A stretch of 64,000 bases of DNA from JANQOH01 sp965201115 (GTDB lineage Bacteria > Pseudomonadota > Alphaproteobacteria > UBA7887): assembly GCA_965201115.1 (NCBI GenBank), contig OZ241745.1, positions 682,001 through 746,000 on the forward strand, given 5' to 3'. Numbering within the stretch: the first letter of the stretch is position 1; every line of letters begins with the position of its first letter. Position numbers and translations under genes: made by a program. Positions 35,007 through 44,565 of this stretch are shown here, in pieces. The notes beneath the pieces were generated by a model that saw only the letters and a list, made by a program, of their open reading frames with translations, was not told the DNA's origin and made no database searches.

Positions 35007-37765
35007 GACGCCCGCTCCGCGTCCGACAGCGGCTTGACGACCATGAGCTCGTTGCCCCGGTCGTCGATGACCTTTACGGCGATGCGCGCTTGCGCGCCGG
35101 CCGCGAAGGGCGCGCTGACGGCGCCCGAAAGATGCCCCCATACGCTCTCGTCGAACGCGCCCCTGAGCGAACGCTTGAGCGCGTCCCATGCCGAGGTGCG
35201 CGGGAAGAACGCCTGGCAGACGTGGAAACTCAGCCCGTTATAGTCGGTGTCGAGAAACCACGCCGGCACGTCGCCGCCGTCGCGGTGATTCGTCTCCATC
35301 GTCGCCGGGTCGAAAACGTCGAGGCCGAGCAGGGCGGCGCGGTAGCGGTCCGCCCCCGTGCGTTCGACGCGCACGTCGGGCAGGCCGCACACCGCGAAAA
35401 CATGGCTCGAGCGCATGGTCTTGAGCAGGTCGCCCATCGCCAGGTCCATGGTCGCCTGCAACCAGGTGGCGGGCACGCCGGCGGCGGCCTCGCAGTCCTC
35501 GACCAGGCGCCGCGCCCCGGGCTCGATGGCGAAGCCGATGACGTAGAGATGGCCGTAACCCTTTGCATAGGCTTCGCGCGCGGCCTCGAACGCCAGCGTT
35601 TCCGACACCGCGCCGTTTTCAGGCCCGAAGACGACGGCGACCGGCGGCTCGTCCTCGCCTGCGCCCTCCGCGCGGGCCTCGGCGGAAATCGTCATCGCCC
35701 TTGCCGGCGCGCGCACGCCGGCGAGGACAACCGTCTTCCCGCCCTCGACGCGGATCGCCGGCGCGCGCCGCAGCACTTCGATCATGCGCTCCACGTGGTT
35801 CGCGTGGTCGGCCGCGGCGTTTGCATCGCCCGAATCCTCTTCGCCGTCGCCTTCCCAATCGACCGGCGCGGGGATCGTCGCCTCGAAGCAGAACGGGCCG
35901 CTCACCCGCGTGATGTTGACGTCCTTCTCAGGCCGATCGAACAGCACTTCCTCTTTCGCCGGTTCGTCGTTGGCGATGGATTCGAGCGTGACGTGCGGCA
36001 CGATGCCGCCGATTTCCTCTCCCTTGCTGTTGGTTTTACGCAGATATACAAAGCCGCCGGCGGGGCCGCGTTCCGGCTCTTTCAGCCGGAAGTAATCGAA
36101 CGTAGCGGTAAGCAGCCTCTGCCGCGCCAGCGCCATAGGCACCCGCGACGTATCGCATGTTATCCAGCGCCGCCCCAGCTTCTCGGCGCACCAAGCCGTA
36201 GCTCCGGAGCCGCAGGTAGGATCGAAGACGAGATCGCCAGGATCGGAAGTCATCAGCAAGCAACGCTCTATGACCTTGGCGTTCGTTTGCACGACATACA
36301 ATTTCTCGTCGTTGAAACCGCCGGTTGTAGTGTCTGTCCAGATATTTCCCCGCTCCTTGTACGGAAAATCCGTTGCGAAACGCCGGTAATGTATATTATT
36401 CGCGGTAGCATGTATCCTGCCTGCCGCCGCAAGTCGTTTCAGGCCATCCGGGTAGCTTGCTTTCCAATGGGAGTTCGGCGCCGGCTTGTAAACAGCGCCC
36501 TCGAACTCGAACGGCTGCTGTTCCCTGGACGATCCCTGTCCTTGCAGGTTATCGGGCTTGTACAGCCGAGCGCCCTCGGGCAGCGGCGCTTCGCCGCGTT
36601 TCTCCGTCGCGCTTACGCCGCGAAAACTGCCGTCCGGCAGCAATACCCACCGCGCATTGCCGTCGCCAATCCGGACCGGTTGCTTCTCGAACGTTTTGCG
36701 CACTTTCAGCCGTTCGGGGTCTTTCGCATACCAGAGCAGAAAATCGCCAAGCGTTGCGATTGTTTTCGTCTGGAACCCCGACGTGGTTTGAAACGAAATT
36801 TGCGACACGAAGCAATCCGCGCCGAACACCTCGTCCATGACTTCGCGCACATGATGCAGGTTGGTGTCGGACATCTGCACGAAGATGCTTCCCGACGGGT
36901 GCAGCAGCTCGCGCGCCAGCAGAAGCCGGTCGCGCAAGTACGTCAGATACGAATGGACGCCGAGCTCCCACGTGTCGCGGTACGCCTGCACCGTTTCCGG
37001 CTCGCGCGCCAGGCTGTCGTCGTCGCCGTGGACGACATTGCGCTTGCGCACGAAGGGCTGGAAGTTCGAGCCGAACTTCACGCCGTAGGGCGGATCGACA
37101 TAGATCGTCTGCACCTGCCCGCCGAGCCCCTCGTAGCCGAGCAGCGAGTTCATGACGGTCAGCGAATCGCCGAGGACCAGCCGGTTGACCCAGCCGTTGC
37201 GGTGTTCGTAAGCCTTCAATATGCGGTCGCGCAGCGGCAGATCGCTTTCGCCGAACAGGTCGAACGTCCCCGCCGCGGGTTCGCGCGCATGGCCTTTCAG
37301 CGTCTCCAGTATGGCGGAGGTCGAAAGCCGCTCATGAACGAACAGCGGCAGGGTCGGGACGTCGAACGACAGCCTTTCGGCCTTTCCCGCCCAGTTCAGA
37401 AAGGGCCGCGACAGAGCCGCCAGTTCGTCCGCCGCGGCCCGCGCCGCCTCCAGCTCGCGCCGCGCCCGCGCGCGGTCGCTTTCCGGCGGCGCATCCGCCC
37501 CGTCGAGAATAGCCGCGAGCGCGCGGATATGCGCTTGCAGCGCGGCGATTTGCGTCTCCGCCTCTTCGCGCGCGGCGTTCCGCCCGTCCCAATCGAGCGC
37601 GGGCGCAAGCGACGAATCGTAGTCGTAGCGGGCGGGCGGCTTCTTCTTGCGGAACTGCGGCTGCGTCCCGATGTCGGGCCGGAGCAGCGCGCTGGCTTCC
37701 GGGTGCGCGTAGGCGCCGGGCTTCGCCGGCGCCCGGGCCGCTTTCCTCTTCGCAGGGGCCGGCAT
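35003..37765 (-). CDS. type III-like DNA methyltransferase (Mod)
   Basis: 920 residues. An N-terminal basic tail and coiled coil (about 60-120) is followed by methyltransferase motif IV DPPY (224-227, in TIYVDPPYGVKFGSN) and then by motif I DPTCGSGATAW (about 520). That order is typical of beta-class N6-adenine/N4-cytosine methyltransferases such as Mod. The TRD should lie between them. The C-terminal ~250 residues include a predicted helicase-coupling region. It protects host DNA and supplies recognition to the restriction complex. First gene of the three; divergent to the J-domain gene, 109 bp apart. Confidence 0.88.
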   Translation of the reverse strand: MPAPAKRKAARAPAKPGAYAHPEASALLRPDIGTQPQFRKKKPPARYDYDSSLAPALDWDGRNAAREEAETQIAALQAHIRALAAILDGADAPPESDRARARRELEAARAAADELAALSRPFLNWAGKAERLSFDVPTLPLFVHERLSTSAILETLKGHAREPAAGTFDLFGESDLPLRDRILKAYEHRNGWVNRLVLGDSLTVMNSLLGYEGLGGQVQTIYVDPPYGVKFGSNFQPFVRKRNVVHGDDDSLAREPETVQAYRDTWELGVHSYLTYLRDRLLLARELLHPSGSIFVQMSDTNLHHVREVMDEVFGADCFVSQISFQTTSGFQTKTIATLGDFLLWYAKDPERLKVRKTFEKQPVRIGDGNARWVLLPDGSFRGVSATEKRGEAPLPEGARLYKPDNLQGQGSSREQQPFEFEGAVYKPAPNSHWKASYPDGLKRLAAAGRIHATANNIHYRRFATDFPYKERGNIWTDTTTGGFNDEKLYVVQTNAKVIERCLLMTSDPGDLVFDPTCGSGATAWCAEKLGRRWITCDTSRVPMALARQRLLTATFDYFRLKEPERGPAGGFVYLRKTNSKGEEIGGIVPHVTLESIANDEPAKEEVLFDRPEKDVNITRVSGPFCFEATIPAPVDWEGDGEEDSGDANAAADHANHVERMIEVLRRAPAIRVEGGKTVVLAGVRAPARAMTISAEARAEGAGEDEPPVAVVFGPENGAVSETLAFEAAREAYAKGYGHLYVIGFAIEPGARRLVEDCEAAAGVPATWLQATMDLAMGDLLKTMRSSHVFAVCGLPDVRVERTGADRYRAALLGLDVFDPATMETNHRDGGDVPAWFLDTDYNGLSFHVCQAFFPRTSAWDALKRSLRGAFDESVWGHLSGAVSAPFAAGAQARIAVKVIDDRGNELMVVKPLSDAERAS

Positions 37766-37874
37766 GGCCGCTTCCTCCGCGCGTTTCGCCGTGTTCGCGC
37801 CGCCCGCGGCGGCCGCGCCAGCATAGCATGCGCCGCCGGTTGTTTCGCGCGGCGGGGGGCCGCATAGTGGGGGT

Positions 37875-38486
37875 ATGACGGCGACGCAGACGGCGGGGCG
37901 CGGGTTGCGCCGGGCGGCGAAAGCGCGCGAGGCGGCGGCCGCGCGGCCTTGCGCGTGGCCGGGCTGCGCGCGCCCCGGCATCTACCGCGCGCCGAAATCG
38001 CGCGCCGCGCTGCGCGACTTCCACTGGTTCTGCCTTGAGCATGTGCGGGCGTACAACGCCGAATGGAACTATTTCGACGGCATGGACGCGCGCGAGATCG
38101 AGGGCGTACTGCGCCGCGACGCCACCTGGCACCGCCCGACCTGGCCGCTCGGCGCGCGCGGCCGCCCGGCGATGGCCGACGCCGGGGCCGCGGCCGCCGA
38201 AGCGGCGGAGCGCGCGGCGGCGGAGAGCGAACCGGCCAACGGCCGCGGGCCGGCGAACGGCGCGCGGGCGGAGCCGCCGCGCGCGCCGCCCTCGCCGCGC
38301 CGCCGCACGGCGCTGGCCTCCCTCGGGCTCGACGGCGACCCCTCGCCGGGCGAGGTCAAGGCGCGCTACAAGACGCTGGCGAAGCGCCATCACCCCGACG
38401 CGAACGGCGGCTGCAAACGCGCCGAAGAACGGCTGAAGAGCATCAACGAGGCCTACGCCGTGTTGCGGGACCGCGACGAAGCGTGA
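37875..38486 (+). CDS. J-domain protein of the cob cluster
   Basis: 203 residues. The N-terminal half has PCAWPGCARPGIYRAPKS and FHWFCLEHVRAYNAEWNYF, a conserved Cys/His/aromatic pattern of alphaproteobacterial J proteins. A C-terminal J domain follows, with the signature HHPDANGG (the HPD) and KSINEAYAVLRD. It probably recruits DnaK to specific clients. Genes of this type commonly stand next to cobS-cobT in Alphaproteobacteria, as here (61 bp upstream of cobS). Confidence 0.88.
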   Translation: MTATQTAGRGLRRAAKAREAAAARPCAWPGCARPGIYRAPKSRAALRDFHWFCLEHVRAYNAEWNYFDGMDAREIEGVLRRDATWHRPTWPLGARGRPAMADAGAAAAEAAERAAAESEPANGRGPANGARAEPPRAPPSPRRRTALASLGLDGDPSPGEVKARYKTLAKRHHPDANGGCKRAEERLKSINEAYAVLRDRDEA

Positions 38487-38547
38487 CGCCGCGCCCGCCC
38501 CCGACGACTCCTCCTCGACTCCCCCCGACACGCGGAAACCATAACCG

Positions 38548-39546
38548 ATGGCTGCACATCCCGCCGCCGACGCGGCTTCCCACGCCCGGCGCGAGCCCGA
38601 CGTAAAGATATCCGTGCGCGAGGCGTTCGGGATCGACAGCGGCATGATCGTGCCCGGCTTTTCCGGGCCCGACGAACACGTCCCCGATATCGACGACGCC
38701 TACCGGTTCGACCGCGAGACGACGCTGGCGATACTCGCGGGGTTCGCGCACAACCGGCGGACGATGATCCAAGGCTACCACGGCACCGGGAAATCGACGC
38801 ATATCGAGCAGGTGGCGGCGCGGCTGAACTGGCCCACCGTGCGGGTCAATCTCGACAGCCACATCAGCCGCATCGACCTGGTGGGCAAGGACGCCATCGT
38901 GCTGCGCGACGGCCAGCAGGTGACCGAGTTTCGCGAGGGGCTTCTGCCGTGGGCGCTGCAAACCCCCACGGCGCTCGTGTTCGACGAATACGACGCCGGG
39001 CGGCCCGACGTCATGTTCGTCATCCAGCGCGTGCTCGAGGTCGAGGGCAAGCTCACGCTGCTGGACCAAAATCGGGTGATCCGCCCGCATCCCGCGTTCC
39101 GCCTGTTCGCCACCACCAACACGGTGGGGCTGGGCGACACGACCGGCCTCTACCACGGCACGCAGCAGATCAACCAGGGCCAAATGGACCGCTGGAACAT
39201 CGTCGCGACGCTGAACTACCTGCCTCCGGAGAAGGAAATCGACATCGTGCTGGCCAAGATGCCCGAGCTCCGCGGCGCCGAGGGGCGGGCGCGCGTCGCG
39301 AACATGGTGGAGCTCGCCAACATGACCCGGGCGGGTTTCGTCAACGGCGATATTTCCACCGTGATGTCGCCGCGCACGGTCATCACCTGGGCCGAGAACG
39401 CCGAGATTTTCGCCGACGAATCGTTCGGCTTCCGGGTGACGTTCCTCAACAAGTGCGACGAGGCGGAGCGCCAGACGGTGGCCGAATACTATCAGCGCTG
39501 CATGGGCGGCGAACTGCGCGAATCCGCCGCGCGCGCGGCCGAATGA
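38548..39546 (+). CDS. cobS: cobaltochelatase AAA+ subunit CobS
   Basis: 332 residues. AAA+ protein with Walker A GYHGTGKSTH (about 73-82), Walker B ALVFDEYDAGRPDV and sensor-1-like LFATTNTVGLGD. The start and length match CobS of the aerobic cobalamin pathway. CobS and CobT form the ATP-driven complex that, with CobN, inserts cobalt into hydrogenobyrinate a,c-diamide. The stop overlaps the cobT start (ATGA). The large CobN subunit is not in the window. Confidence 0.94.
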   Translation: MAAHPAADAASHARREPDVKISVREAFGIDSGMIVPGFSGPDEHVPDIDDAYRFDRETTLAILAGFAHNRRTMIQGYHGTGKSTHIEQVAARLNWPTVRVNLDSHISRIDLVGKDAIVLRDGQQVTEFREGLLPWALQTPTALVFDEYDAGRPDVMFVIQRVLEVEGKLTLLDQNRVIRPHPAFRLFATTNTVGLGDTTGLYHGTQQINQGQMDRWNIVATLNYLPPEKEIDIVLAKMPELRGAEGRARVANMVELANMTRAGFVNGDISTVMSPRTVITWAENAEIFADESFGFRVTFLNKCDEAERQTVAEYYQRCMGGELRESAARAAE

Positions 39547-41399
39547 ACCGCCGCGAACCCTCGTCGGAAGCGTTCAAGCGGGCGGTGGCGGGCGCGACCC
39601 GCGCGCTGGCGCGCGACGGCGCGCTCGAGGTCGCCTTCGCGGCCAACGGCCCGCGGCTGGAGGGCGACCGCATCGTGCTCAACCCGCCGTCGCGCGAAGT
39701 GCAGGCCGAAGAGATCGGGCAGATACGCGGCGAGGCCGACGCGCTGGCGCTGCGGCGGCGCTTTCACGACGACGGCGTCCACCGCGCGCGGCGGCCGCCG
39801 GGGCAGATGGCGCAATCGATCTACAACAGCCTGGAACAGGCGCGCTGCGAAGCGCTGGGCGCGCGCCGCATGGCCGGCGTGCGCGGCAATCTCGACGCCG
39901 CCGTGGAAGCGCGCTGCCGCGAACAGCACTTTCAGGACATCCAGCACCGCGCCGACGCGCCTATCGTCGAGGTTCTGAGCCTGCTGGCGCGCGAACGCCT
40001 CACCGGCGCGCCGCCTCCGCAAGCCGCGCGCTACATGTGCGATCTGTGGCGCCCGTGGCTCGCCGAACGCGCGGCGGAGGATTTCGACGCGCTCGCGCGC
40101 GATGTCGAAAACCAGGAGGCCTTCGCCCGCGCCATGCGGCGGCTGATCGCCCACCTCGAGTTCGCCGACGAACACGACAACGACCCGTCGAGTCTGGAAA
40201 CCGACGACAACCCGGAAGACAAGGCCGACGACAAGGTCGATTCGGAAGCGGAAGGCGAGTCCGCCGGCGACGACGCGCAAGCCGACGCCGCGCCGGGCGC
40301 CGAAACCGCCGAAACCGCCTCCGGCGAAACGACCGAGGCCGAACTCGAGGGCGCGGAAGACGCCGCTACCGGCGGCGGAGAGGAAACCGCGGCGGACGGC
40401 GAGCCCTGGCGCCCGTCATGGGACGGAAGCAACGCGCCGAAAGACGCATACCGCGCGTTCGCGACCGAATTCGACGAGATCGTCGATGCGGCGGAACTGG
40501 CGGAGCCCGAGGAACTGACGCGCCTGCGGGGGCATCTCGACCGGCAACTGGAGGCGCTGCAAGGGGTCATCGTGCGCCTCGCCAACCGCCTGCAACGGCG
40601 CCTGCTCGCGCGGCAATCGCGCTCGTGGGAGTTCGATCTCGAGGAAGGCATACTCGATACCGCGCGGCTGGCGCGCGTTATCGCCAACCCCGGCTATCCG
40701 CTGTCCTACAAGCGCGAGACGGAAACCGCGTTCCGCGACACGGTGGTGACGCTGCTGCTCGACAATTCGGGCTCGATGCGCGGGCGGCCGATCTCCGTGG
40801 CGGCGATGAGCGCCGACATCCTGGCGCGCACGCTCGAGCGCTGCGCGGTAAAGGTGGAGATACTGGGCTTCACCACCCGCGCGTGGAAAGGCGGGCGGGC
40901 GCGCGAACAATGGCTCGCCGCCGGCAAGCCCGCCGGCCCGGGGCGGCTGAACGAACTCCGGCACATCGTGTACAAGTCCGCCGATACGCCGTGGCGCCGC
41001 GCGCGCCGCAACCTCGGGCTGATGCTGCGCGAAGGCATGCTCAAGGAAAACATCGACGGCGAGGCGCTGCTGTGGGCGCACGGGCGCCTGCTCGCGCGAT
41101 CCGAGCAGCGGCGCATACTGATGGCGATCTCCGACGGCGCGCCGGTGGACGATTCGACCCTGTCGGTGAACTCCGGCAACTATCTCGACCGCCACCTGCG
41201 CGACGTCATCGCGTGGATCGAGGGAACCTCGCCGGTCGAGCTGCTGGCTATCGGAATCGGCCACGACGTCACGCGCTACTACCGCCGCGCGGTCACCATC
41301 GTCGACGCCGAGCAGCTCGGCGGCGCGCTGACCGACAAACTCGCCGAACTGTTCGACGAAGAAGACGCGGCGGCGGGCGATTTCCGTCCGGTCGCATAG
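39543..41399 (+). CDS. cobT: cobaltochelatase subunit CobT
   Basis: 618 residues. An N-terminal domain is followed by a highly acidic low-complexity stretch (about 215-285, many Glu/Asp/Ala). A C-terminal von Willebrand A domain has the MIDAS motif DNSGSMRG (about 405). CobT is the metal-binding scaffold partner of CobS in the aerobic cobalt insertion. The ATG overlaps the cobS TGA, indicating coupled translation. Confidence 0.94.
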   Translation: MNRREPSSEAFKRAVAGATRALARDGALEVAFAANGPRLEGDRIVLNPPSREVQAEEIGQIRGEADALALRRRFHDDGVHRARRPPGQMAQSIYNSLEQARCEALGARRMAGVRGNLDAAVEARCREQHFQDIQHRADAPIVEVLSLLARERLTGAPPPQAARYMCDLWRPWLAERAAEDFDALARDVENQEAFARAMRRLIAHLEFADEHDNDPSSLETDDNPEDKADDKVDSEAEGESAGDDAQADAAPGAETAETASGETTEAELEGAEDAATGGGEETAADGEPWRPSWDGSNAPKDAYRAFATEFDEIVDAAELAEPEELTRLRGHLDRQLEALQGVIVRLANRLQRRLLARQSRSWEFDLEEGILDTARLARVIANPGYPLSYKRETETAFRDTVVTLLLDNSGSMRGRPISVAAMSADILARTLERCAVKVEILGFTTRAWKGGRAREQWLAAGKPAGPGRLNELRHIVYKSADTPWRRARRNLGLMLREGMLKENIDGEALLWAHGRLLARSEQRRILMAISDGAPVDDSTLSVNSGNYLDRHLRDVIAWIEGTSPVELLAIGIGHDVTRYYRRAVTIVDAEQLGGALTDKLAELFDEEDAAAGDFRPVA

Positions 41400-42357
41400 G
41401 CGGCGCCGCGCCCGCGCGCTGGGCGCGGCGCTCGGGCTGGGCGCGTGGGCCGCCGCGGCGGCGGCGGAGCCGCTTTCTCTCCGCGCGGCGCCGGCGGCGC
41501 TCGCGCCGGGCGGCGGCGGCGAGGACCTCGCGGTCGGCGCGCTGGCCTTTCGCGGCGGGCTGCATCTGGTTTCGCCCGACCCGCGCTTCGGCGGCCTCTC
41601 GGACATTCGGGTACGCGGCGGCGGCGCGGCGTTTACGGCGGTTACCGACGCCGGATACTGGATCGAAGCCGCGCTGGCGTTTCGCGGCGGGCGGCTCGCC
41701 GGGGTTCGCGATGCGCGCATCCTGCCCCTGCGCGGCGCGGACGGCGCGCCGCTCGCCGGCAAGGCGCGCGCCGACGCCGAGGCGCTGGCGCACGGCCCGG
41801 ACGGCGGCTGGATCGTCGCTTTCGAACGCCGCCACCGCCTGCTCCGCTACGCGGCTCCGGGCGCCGCGGCGACCGCGGCGGAAATGCTCCCGGCGCCCTG
41901 GTTGCGCGGCCTTGCGCCCAACGCCGGCGTCGAGGCGCTGGCGTTCGCCGACGGCGCGCTTCTCGCGCTCGCCGAGCGCCCGGCCGCCGGCGGCGCGGGC
42001 GGCTGGCTCGCCGCGCCCGGCGGCGGCGGCGATTCGTTTGCCTATCCCGCCGACCCGTTTTTCCGCCCGGCGGCGGCGGCGCGCCTGCCGGGCGGCGGGG
42101 TTCTGGTTCTCGAACGCGGCTATTCGCGCGCCGCCGGCGCGAAGGCGCGCATCGTGCGCATGGCCGCGCCCCGCGCCGGCGCCGCGGCGGCCCCGCGCGA
42201 AATCGCGCGGCTGGAGGCGCCGCTCGCGGTCGATAATTTCGAGGGGCTCGACGCATGGGCAACGCCGGACGGCGAGACCGCGGTCCTCATCGTGTCCGAC
42301 GACAATTTCAACCCGCGCCAGCGCACCCTGTTGATGCTGTTCGCGCTGGCGGAGTAA
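41380..42357 (+). CDS. esterase-like activity of phytase family protein, unusual start
   Basis: About 325 residues if begun at ATT 41380. The body (SDIRVRGGGAAFTAVTDAG, GLAPNAGVEALAFADG, VDNFEGLDAWATPDG, SDDNFNPRQRTLLMLF) matches the exported beta-propeller-like phytase/esterase family often found after cobT. The sequence before it (SHRRRRARALGAALGLGAW) looks like a signal peptide. The frame opens at 41332 yet has no ATG, GTG or TTG before the conserved region; the first ATG is at 41884, halfway through the domain. ATT 41380, inside the end of cobT, would give a good signal peptide. The coordinate is a proposal. Confidence 0.7.
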   Translation: MSVRSHRRRRARALGAALGLGAWAAAAAAEPLSLRAAPAALAPGGGGEDLAVGALAFRGGLHLVSPDPRFGGLSDIRVRGGGAAFTAVTDAGYWIEAALAFRGGRLAGVRDARILPLRGADGAPLAGKARADAEALAHGPDGGWIVAFERRHRLLRYAAPGAAATAAEMLPAPWLRGLAPNAGVEALAFADGALLALAERPAAGGAGGWLAAPGGGGDSFAYPADPFFRPAAAARLPGGGVLVLERGYSRAAGAKARIVRMAAPRAGAAAAPREIARLEAPLAVDNFEGLDAWATPDGETAVLIVSDDNFNPRQRTLLMLFALAE

Positions 42358-42381
42358 GGCGGAACAGGGCGCGGCGCGCGG

Positions 42382-42600
42382 TCAGGCGATCTCGACCGCC
42401 AGCGCGCCCTCCTCGACGCCTTCCGAGCCCTCGGTCAGATGCACCGCGGTCACCGTGCCGGCGACCTCGGCCTCGAAGGGAACCTCGGTCTTCATCACCT
42501 CGAGGATGAACAATACGTCGCCCACGGCGACCGTATCGCCCGGCTTGACGAGCACCTTCCAGACATTGCCGGTCACTTCGGTACGAACCTCGTGCGCCAT
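42382..42600 (-). CDS. stand-alone biotinyl/lipoyl carrier domain protein
   Basis: 72 residues. A single biotinyl-type beta-barrel with the modified lysine in LEVMKTEVPFEA, where biotin carriers usually have EAMK, and a following VTAVHL ... GVEEGALAVEI. It probably serves as the carboxyl carrier of an acyl-CoA or pyruvate carboxylase encoded elsewhere. Convergent with the phytase-like gene and divergent to apbE. Confidence 0.85.
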   Translation of the reverse strand: MAHEVRTEVTGNVWKVLVKPGDTVAVGDVLFILEVMKTEVPFEAEVAGTVTAVHLTEGSEGVEEGALAVEIA

Positions 42601-42820
42601 TGCGTTCCCCTCCGGCGGCGGGCGGCGTGAACTACGCCATACAACCGCGCCGGCGCGCGCGCGTCAACAAGCCTCCCCGGGGCCGCCGGCGCCCCGCCGG
42701 CGGCGCCTCGGGGCGCGGCGCGTAATTCGAATGCCGCGAACCTGCGGACAGGCTGGACACGGCGCGCGCGGCGCGTTACGGTTGCGTCGCAACCGCCCAC
42801 CGGCCGGGGAGGCCTTATCG

Positions 42821-43822
42821 ATGCGCGTTTCGCAAGCGGTTTCGCGCCGTCGCGCGATTACGATTTTCGGCGCCGCCGCGGGCGGCGCGCTGCTGCCGGG
42901 CGCGGCGGGCGCCGGCGCCGCGCCGCTGCGCGAGTGGTACGGCGCGGCCCTCGGCGCGCAGGCGCGCATCGTGCTCGCGCATCCCGACGAAGCGGCGGCG
43001 CGGCGGCTGTTCGATTCGTGCGCCGGCGAGATCGAGCGGCTGGAGGCGGAGTTCTCGCTTCACCGCCCCGACAGCGCGCTGAGCCGCCTCAACCGCGACG
43101 GCGCGCTCGAGACGCCGAGCCTCGACATGGTTCGCGTGCTCGGCGCCGCGCGGCGCGTCTCGACGCTGACCGGCGGCGCGTTCGACGTAACGGTGCAGCC
43201 CCTCTGGCTGTTGTACGCCGAGCATTTCTTCCGCCATCCCGGCGACGCCGCCGGCCCCGCGGAAGACGAAGTGGCGGCCGCGCGCGCGCTGGCCGACTAC
43301 CGCGCGCTGGAAGTGTCGCCCGGCCGCGCGGCGCTGACCCGCAAGGGAATGGCGGTCACGCTGAACGGCATTGCGCAGGGCTATATCACCGACCGGGTCG
43401 CCGAGCTGCTGCGCGACGGCGGCATCGACAATGTGCTGGTCGATCTCGGCGAGGCGCGCGCGGTGGGCCGCCATCCGGAAGGCCGCCCGTGGGCCATCGG
43501 CCTCGCCGACCCGCGCGACCCGGCGCGCTACGGCCCGGTGGTGGAGCTCGCAAACCGCGCGCTGGCGACATCGGGGGGCTACGGCACGCGCTTCAGCGCC
43601 GACGGGCGGCATCACCACCTGTTCGCGCCCGCCAGCGGGCGCAGCGCAAACCATCATCTCTCGGTGAGCGTGGTCGCCGACGACGCCACGACGGCGGACG
43701 CGCTTTCGACCGGCCTCTTCGTGGCCCCGCCCCCGGTCGCCGAGCGCGTCGCGCGAAACATGCCGCAAATCGCCGTCTATCTGACCGCCGCCGACGGCGA
43801 AATGCGCCGCCTGAACGCCTGA
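42821..43822 (+). CDS. apbE: FAD:protein FMN transferase
   Basis: 333 residues. The N-terminus SRRRAITIFGAAAGGALLPG is a Tat-type signal with a twin arginine. The ApbE fold follows: EFSLHRPDSALSRLNRDG, GGAFDVTVQPLW, TLNGIAQGYITDRVAELL, LVDLGEARAVG and the C-terminal metal-binding Asp/Thr segment DDATTADALSTGLFV. It attaches FMN covalently to threonine residues of periplasmic or membrane redox proteins. Its client is not in the window. Confidence 0.93.
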   Translation: MRVSQAVSRRRAITIFGAAAGGALLPGAAGAGAAPLREWYGAALGAQARIVLAHPDEAAARRLFDSCAGEIERLEAEFSLHRPDSALSRLNRDGALETPSLDMVRVLGAARRVSTLTGGAFDVTVQPLWLLYAEHFFRHPGDAAGPAEDEVAAARALADYRALEVSPGRAALTRKGMAVTLNGIAQGYITDRVAELLRDGGIDNVLVDLGEARAVGRHPEGRPWAIGLADPRDPARYGPVVELANRALATSGGYGTRFSADGRHHHLFAPASGRSANHHLSVSVVADDATTADALSTGLFVAPPPVAERVARNMPQIAVYLTAADGEMRRLNA

Positions 43823-44565
43823 GCGGAACAGGGAGCCAGGAACCGGGATCGACTCGAGTAGTTATCTCCCCTCGTTTCGCGGTCCCGGAGACAAGCGAGA
43901 ATTTCGCGGTGGCGAAGCTCGGTTAACGCCGAGCTGCGAACCTTCGCCGATGTCTCGGGCGGCGCCGCGGTCTCGGAGGCCTTGACTCGCCGGCGGCCGG
44001 GCATTCGGCTCCCGACGCATCGCGGGTACGGACGATTCGCAAACCGAGCCATGATGAAGGACGGTCGGGCGCGCTTGGCGGGCAAACCGGAACAGGTCGT
44101 TCTTGGGGCCGGGGCGGCGGCAACGCCGTGGCGCGCCGTGCTGTGGACAACAACTGCGGCTGGATGCGTTCCGCTATCTCTGCGCCTCGTCGTCTGCGGC
44201 CCGAAACCGCGCCCTTGACGCCACAGTCGGTCGCCCCGGGTAGCCCGGCCGAGCGCAACGAACCGGCCCTGCGATTTCCGGCGATGCGGCGCTGTGTCGC
44301 GGCAGGCGCGCCCTCCCGGCGGGGTTCGGGGCGGGCGCGTGTCGGGCGCCTTGGCGCCACGCGGCGCCGGCGAGGTCGTCGAGGAAGTCGGCGTTTCGCG
44401 GCGCGGCGGCGGAATCGAGGCTTGCGCGCCGACGCGGCTGGACTCCGCCCGATTTCGGGCATATACTGTGTCTACCGCGCGCCGTCGGTTGGCTATCGGC
44501 GAAACTGGCGGCGCGCGCGACAGGTCGAACGACAGGCGGCTCCGGGCCGAAAACGGAGTATCGGG
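43823..44565. other. gene-free interval
   Basis: 743 bp between apbE and the AAA ATPase. Frames open here show no family resemblance. A short stretch near 44010-44045 resembles, in inverse orientation, bases near 4300-4335. The last ~100 bp presumably contain the promoter of the ATPase pair. Confidence 0.5.

Noticed and set aside
23604..37765. BREX or DISARM system
   Set aside because: No PglZ, BrxL, DrmA/B or phospholipase D-type genes are present. The methyltransferases and helicase fit type IIL and type III-like systems.
4300..44045. Similarity between about 4300-4335 and the inverse of 44010-44045
   Set aside because: Only ~25 bp with several mismatches and no further copy recognised; too weak to call an element.
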